Shown: piece by piece, positions 61,325-64,000 of the stretch
Layout: every line of letters starts with the position of its first letter
Numbering within the stretch: the stretch's first letter is position 1
Origin: Candidatus Peregrinibacteria bacterium CG10_big_fil_rev_8_21_14_0_10_36_19
Lineage (GTDB): Bacteria > Patescibacteriota > Gracilibacteria > UBA1369 > LOWO2-01-FULL-3
Direction of reading: 5' to 3'
Length of the DNA: 64,000 bases
Assembly: GCA_002772535.1 (NCBI GenBank)
Contig: PFDP01000014.1
Coordinates: forward strand, 101,402 to 165,401
Notes under the pieces: generated by a model
Database searches by the model: none
The model's input: only the letters and a program-made list of their open reading frames with translations
Told to the model about the DNA's origin: nothing
Translations under genes and position numbers: made by a program

Positions 61325-62047
61325 ATGTCATTACTAGATTTAATTGCCCCAGGCAAAAAAAATAAGCAACAATCACAAAAAAGCACCCAAACTTATTTAA
61401 GAATTGGTGAAATCAGAGACAACACTCTTGTGCTAAAAAACGGCGGACAAAGATCAATTTTAAAGGTTTCAAGCATTAACTTTAACCTTAAGTCTGAACA
61501 AGAACAAAACGCAATCATTTCAGCCTACCAAGGTTTCCTAAATTCACTAGAGTTCCCAATTCAAATTGTTGTTAGATCAAAAAAACTAGATATCGATGAC
61601 TACATAGAACAAGTAAGAAGACTTGGTGACAAGCAACAAAACAAACTTCTACAAGAACAAACATATGAATACTCAGAATACATCAAAAAACTAGTTGAAT
61701 ACGCTGATATTATGGAAAAAGAATTCTATGTTGTTATTCCGTATGACCCACTTAGATCAACAGGACAAAGCCTTTTTCAATCATTCATACAGCACTTAAC
61801 ACCAAAAGACAGCTACAGTGACGTAAAAAAACGCCACAATGAATTCAACAACCTAAAAAAACCTCTATCATACAGAGTCAACATTGTTAAATCAGGACTT
61901 GAAAATTGTGGACTAAAAGCAGAAGAATTAACAACTCAAGAAATAATTGAGCTATTCTACCGCACCTACAATCCAAAACTCTCAAGAACACAAAAAATAA
62001 AAAACCTCGACGATACGAACATCAATGAACAAGAAGTAGAAGATTAA
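61325..62047 (+). CDS. VirB4/TraC N-terminal-like protein (no ATPase domain)
   Basis: 240 residues similar in layout to the N-terminal domain of VirB4/TraC-type ATPases: a basic start, TYLRIGEIRDNTLVLKNGGQRSILKVSS, AYQGFLNSLEFPIQIVVRSKKLD and YVVIPYDPL. It stops after a charged tail (INEQEVED) with no Walker A or B motif. In many CPR genomes the ATPase part is a separate gene immediately downstream; here the next gene (- strand) is unrelated. So the ATPase must lie elsewhere or has been lost at this locus. Confidence 0.75.
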   Translation: MSLLDLIAPGKKNKQQSQKSTQTYLRIGEIRDNTLVLKNGGQRSILKVSSINFNLKSEQEQNAIISAYQGFLNSLEFPIQIVVRSKKLDIDDYIEQVRRLGDKQQNKLLQEQTYEYSEYIKKLVEYADIMEKEFYVVIPYDPLRSTGQSLFQSFIQHLTPKDSYSDVKKRHNEFNNLKKPLSYRVNIVKSGLENCGLKAEELTTQEIIELFYRTYNPKLSRTQKIKNLDDTNINEQEVED

Positions 62048-62079
62048 ACTTCTTTAGCAACAGTATCTACATTAGACAT
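62044..62079 (-). pseudogene. Minigene or truncated paralogue: promoter, start and 11 codons copied from the neighbouring gene
   Basis: On the - strand: TTGACA (62115-62110), N17, TAAACT (62092-62087), 7 nt, then ATG encoding M-S-N-V-D-T-V-A-K-E-V and stop. The first residues match the start of the 62121-63233 gene (MSNVDAVAE). The next 38-bp match includes the 15 nt before the ATG. Its stop abuts the end of the VirB4-like gene. I read this as the remnant of a tandem paralogue, though a real short peptide cannot be excluded. Confidence 0.5.
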
Positions 62080-62094
62080 ATTAGTTAGTTTAAA
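62057..62094. repeat. 38-bp direct repeat, copy A
   Basis: Matches copy B (63211-63248) at 36 of 38 positions, counted by hand. It covers 15 bp of leader plus the first codons of the - strand genes. Confidence 0.85.
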
Positions 62095-62115
62095 AACAAC
62101 CTCAAAGAATGTCAA
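62087..62115 (-). promoter_or_regulatory. Promoter before the minigene
   Basis: TTGACA-N17-TAAACT with a 7-nt gap to the ATG at 62079. The -35 starts 6 bp after the stop codon of the large gene. Confidence 0.6.
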
Positions 62116-62120
62116 AACTA

Positions 62121-63233
62121 CTACACCTCTTCCACACCATTGATTCTATCAAGAGCCTCTTTCAAAGCCCTATTTACCTCCATACCTATCTCTTCTAAAT
62201 TATTAGTCAAAATCATATTATTAGCACTAGGCTCCAAACCTTTCAACATATTAACCAACTTCATAGCATGCACATAACAACTCAATTCAAGAACTCTTTT
62301 AGGATCACTATCTGGAAAAGTAATTATTTCTTTCAAAACCTCATCAGCTTCGTCTATCTCACCCAAATTTAAAAGCACAAAAACTATACTGTAAGATAAA
62401 CTTTGAGCAAATCCCTTTTTATGTTCCAGCCAAGACCGTAAGAGATTAAAATACATTCGTGTTTTAGCTTCATACTCAGGAATCATAGAATTAGAACCAG
62501 AATCAACAAATATACCATCTGACAAATTTTTAAACATATTGGAGCAATGCAAAGTCAAGTTCGCCAATATATTTGCACGTAAAAATTGAGCAGGAGATGT
62601 AGATATATACTCAGAAAAACCTTGCTCATTACCCATCAAATCCAATACCCTTTCATAATACTTAATAGCATTCTCGTAGTAAAGTTGACGCTCTTGTTCA
62701 GAAAGGGTCAAAGAAGCCTTATCTACAAAAACTCGTCCTAAAAAATCATTAATAGCAATACTATTAGGATCATACCCCCCTTCTAAAAAATCTAAGACCT
62801 CAGAAGAAGGCACATCCCCAAATGCAACCATTTCATAACTTATCTCTCCAGAATTACCATCGACTTTCTTTTTAGAACCAGTCATACATTCAAATTTTTC
62901 CCCAAAATGGGAATCATCTCTAAAATTTCCAATCAATCCTCGCACAAAATCCTTTAAACCATCAAATGACTCTGCAGCATAGCTGCCATCAATAACATCA
63001 ACAAGATCAAAAGCTGCAAGTACGTCACTACAAAAATCATCCAAAGTAGCCTGATTCATTACAGTTAAATAGTTAAAACTGCGAACTTGCCTATATAAAA
63101 ACCCATACAGCCAATCCTTCTGCTCTGGCGTCATTGAAGTCCCATCTATATACTGAGATATAGCCATCACAACATCCATCTTAGATCTCAAAGACAAGCC
63201 AGGATTTTCAGCAACAGCATCCACATTAGACAT
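62121..63233 (-). CDS. Helical (TPR-like) protein of unknown function
   Basis: 370 residues, no signal peptide or transmembrane segment. The first half is acidic with few motifs; the second half is helical in a repeat-like pattern (AIKYYERVLDLMG, TRMYFNLLRSWLEHK, IDEADEVLKEII), suggesting TPR or similar solenoid repeats, but no domain is certain. Start ATG at 63233 has a strong promoter: TTGACA-N17-TAAAAT (63286-63258). The gene lies directly downstream of the rRNA operon on the same strand and is followed by a copy of its own leader and start. Confidence 0.65.
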   Translation of the reverse strand: MSNVDAVAENPGLSLRSKMDVVMAISQYIDGTSMTPEQKDWLYGFLYRQVRSFNYLTVMNQATLDDFCSDVLAAFDLVDVIDGSYAAESFDGLKDFVRGLIGNFRDDSHFGEKFECMTGSKKKVDGNSGEISYEMVAFGDVPSSEVLDFLEGGYDPNSIAINDFLGRVFVDKASLTLSEQERQLYYENAIKYYERVLDLMGNEQGFSEYISTSPAQFLRANILANLTLHCSNMFKNLSDGIFVDSGSNSMIPEYEAKTRMYFNLLRSWLEHKKGFAQSLSYSIVFVLLNLGEIDEADEVLKEIITFPDSDPKRVLELSCYVHAMKLVNMLKGLEPSANNMILTNNLEEIGMEVNRALKEALDRINGVEEV

Positions 63234-63248
63234 ATTAGTTAGTTTAAA
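63211..63248. repeat. 38-bp direct repeat, copy B
   Basis: Start region of the 62121-63233 gene; pairs with copy A at 62057-62094. The copies are 1,154 bp apart. Confidence 0.85.
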
Positions 63249-63257
63249 TTTGCACGC

Positions 63258-63286
63258 ATTTTAAACACACATCTAGATGATGTCAA
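63258..63286 (-). promoter_or_regulatory. Promoter of the unknown helical protein gene
   Basis: On the - strand TTGACA (63286-63281), 17-nt spacer, TAAAAT (63263-63258). Consensus -35 and 5/6 -10. Leader of about 18-19 nt. Confidence 0.8.
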
Positions 63287-63344
63287 GTAAAGGCTCTAAA
63301 TTATGGAAGTTAGAATAAATCTTTGAGTTGAAAGAAATCATGAT

Positions 63345-63457
63345 CTTGGCAGCGACCTACTTTGCCACGGTCGAGCCGCAGTATCATCGGCGATGGAAGA
63401 CTTAACTTCTGTGTTCGGGATGGGAACAGGTGTACCTCTACCTCGATAGCTGCCAAG
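63345..63457 (-). rRNA. rrf: 5S ribosomal RNA
   Basis: Read on the - strand: starts CTTGGCAG, contains the conserved CCATCCCGAACACAGAAGTTAAG and GTAGGTCGCTGCCAAG; the 5' and 3' ends pair. It is preceded by the 23S rRNA and a 100-nt spacer with no tRNA. Flanking GTTGAAAGAA/TTCTTTCAAC segments can extend the terminal helix. Confidence 0.97.
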
Positions 63458-63557
63458 AGCATAACTTCTTTCAACAATTTTAATTAGTGACAATTTTAAC
63501 GCAAACAAATCTTAAAATTAGATTTCTTTCAACAATTACTAGTCAAAGAAAAAATTC
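63458..63557 (-). other. 23S-5S spacer with repeated 10-nt processing-stem element
   Basis: AT-rich 100-nt spacer. GTTGAAAGAA (sense of the - strand) occurs twice, at 63533-63524 and 63475-63466. The reverse complement TTCTTTCAAC occurs once downstream of 5S, at 63336-63327. The copy next to 5S can pair with the downstream one to form a processing helix around 5S. No tRNA. Confidence 0.7.

Positions 63558-64000
<443 letters not shown>

Overview
The window reads as one gene-dense, low-GC chromosomal segment of a Candidate Phyla Radiation (Patescibacteria) bacterium. The hints are compact genes with ATGA overlaps, almost no Shine-Dalgarno sequences, PrgI/VirB4-like and VirD4-like ATPase genes without a full conjugation locus, many orphan membrane proteins, a TrmB-type regulator, bacterial Elp3 and a type-2 IleRS. 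Retention of folate, purine and riboflavin genes plus SLH-like surface protein suggests one of the metabolically richer low-GC lineages (Peregrinibacteria-like is my best guess, not proven). TGA is a normal stop here (folE, pabB, pth, ribH and the 4185 gene all end on it), so the UGA=Gly code of Gracilibacteria/Absconditabacteria does not apply. The + strand is C-rich over G and A-rich over T in genes of both directions, so the whole window probably lies on one replichore with the - strand (which carries the rRNA operon) as leading strand.

Layout: 1-4.7 kb der 3' end, nucleotidyltransferase, an unusual uvrC, thiI, lipoprotein. 4.7-9.4 kb a seven-gene folate/pABA operon (folP, PTPS, folK, folE, pabA, pabB, pabC). 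9.3-17.5 kb DedA, tRNA-Leu(CAA), obg-pth-rplU, rluD-like, TrmB-like, tyrS-recG. 17.8-21 kb elp3 divergent from a Trm9/ALKBH8-like methyltransferase, then a TagA/WecG glycosyltransferase. 21-30.5 kb gatB, membrane proteins, lepB, nrnA-like, fmt, O-antigen-ligase-like, sugar-binding lipoprotein. 30.5-43 kb ssb, ribE-ribH-pgk, ridA, PAP2-like, VirD4-like ATPase, ruvX, rplI, peptide-binding protein, secG, ileS. 43-49.3 kb a surface protein, a purC-purE-purB operon divergent from purA, a Cys-rich DUF378 protein. 49.3-60.7 kb cdd, tRNA-Val, metalloprotease, membrane proteins, tRNA-Leu(GAG), HtrA-like protease, glyA, a SpoIIE-type phosphatase, a second peptide-binding protein, transglutaminase-like/TPR protein, lepA. 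60.8-64 kb prgI, a VirB4 N-terminal-like gene, an unknown helical protein flanked by a 38-bp repeat, 5S rRNA and the 3' part of 23S rRNA.

The most interesting items are: a UvrC with a GNAT acetyltransferase-like domain inserted into its nuclease domain and no C-terminal HhH; an Elp3/Trm9-like pair suggesting an mcm5U34 wobble pathway in a small-genome bacterium; a folate operon whose PTPS carries the CExxHGH signature and could replace FolB; class II PurE next to PurC; a Cys-rich tail on PurB; frequent leaderless promoter geometry; and a promoter-plus-start-codon duplication flanking the gene next to the rRNA operon. No CRISPR array, insertion sequence or prophage is visible.
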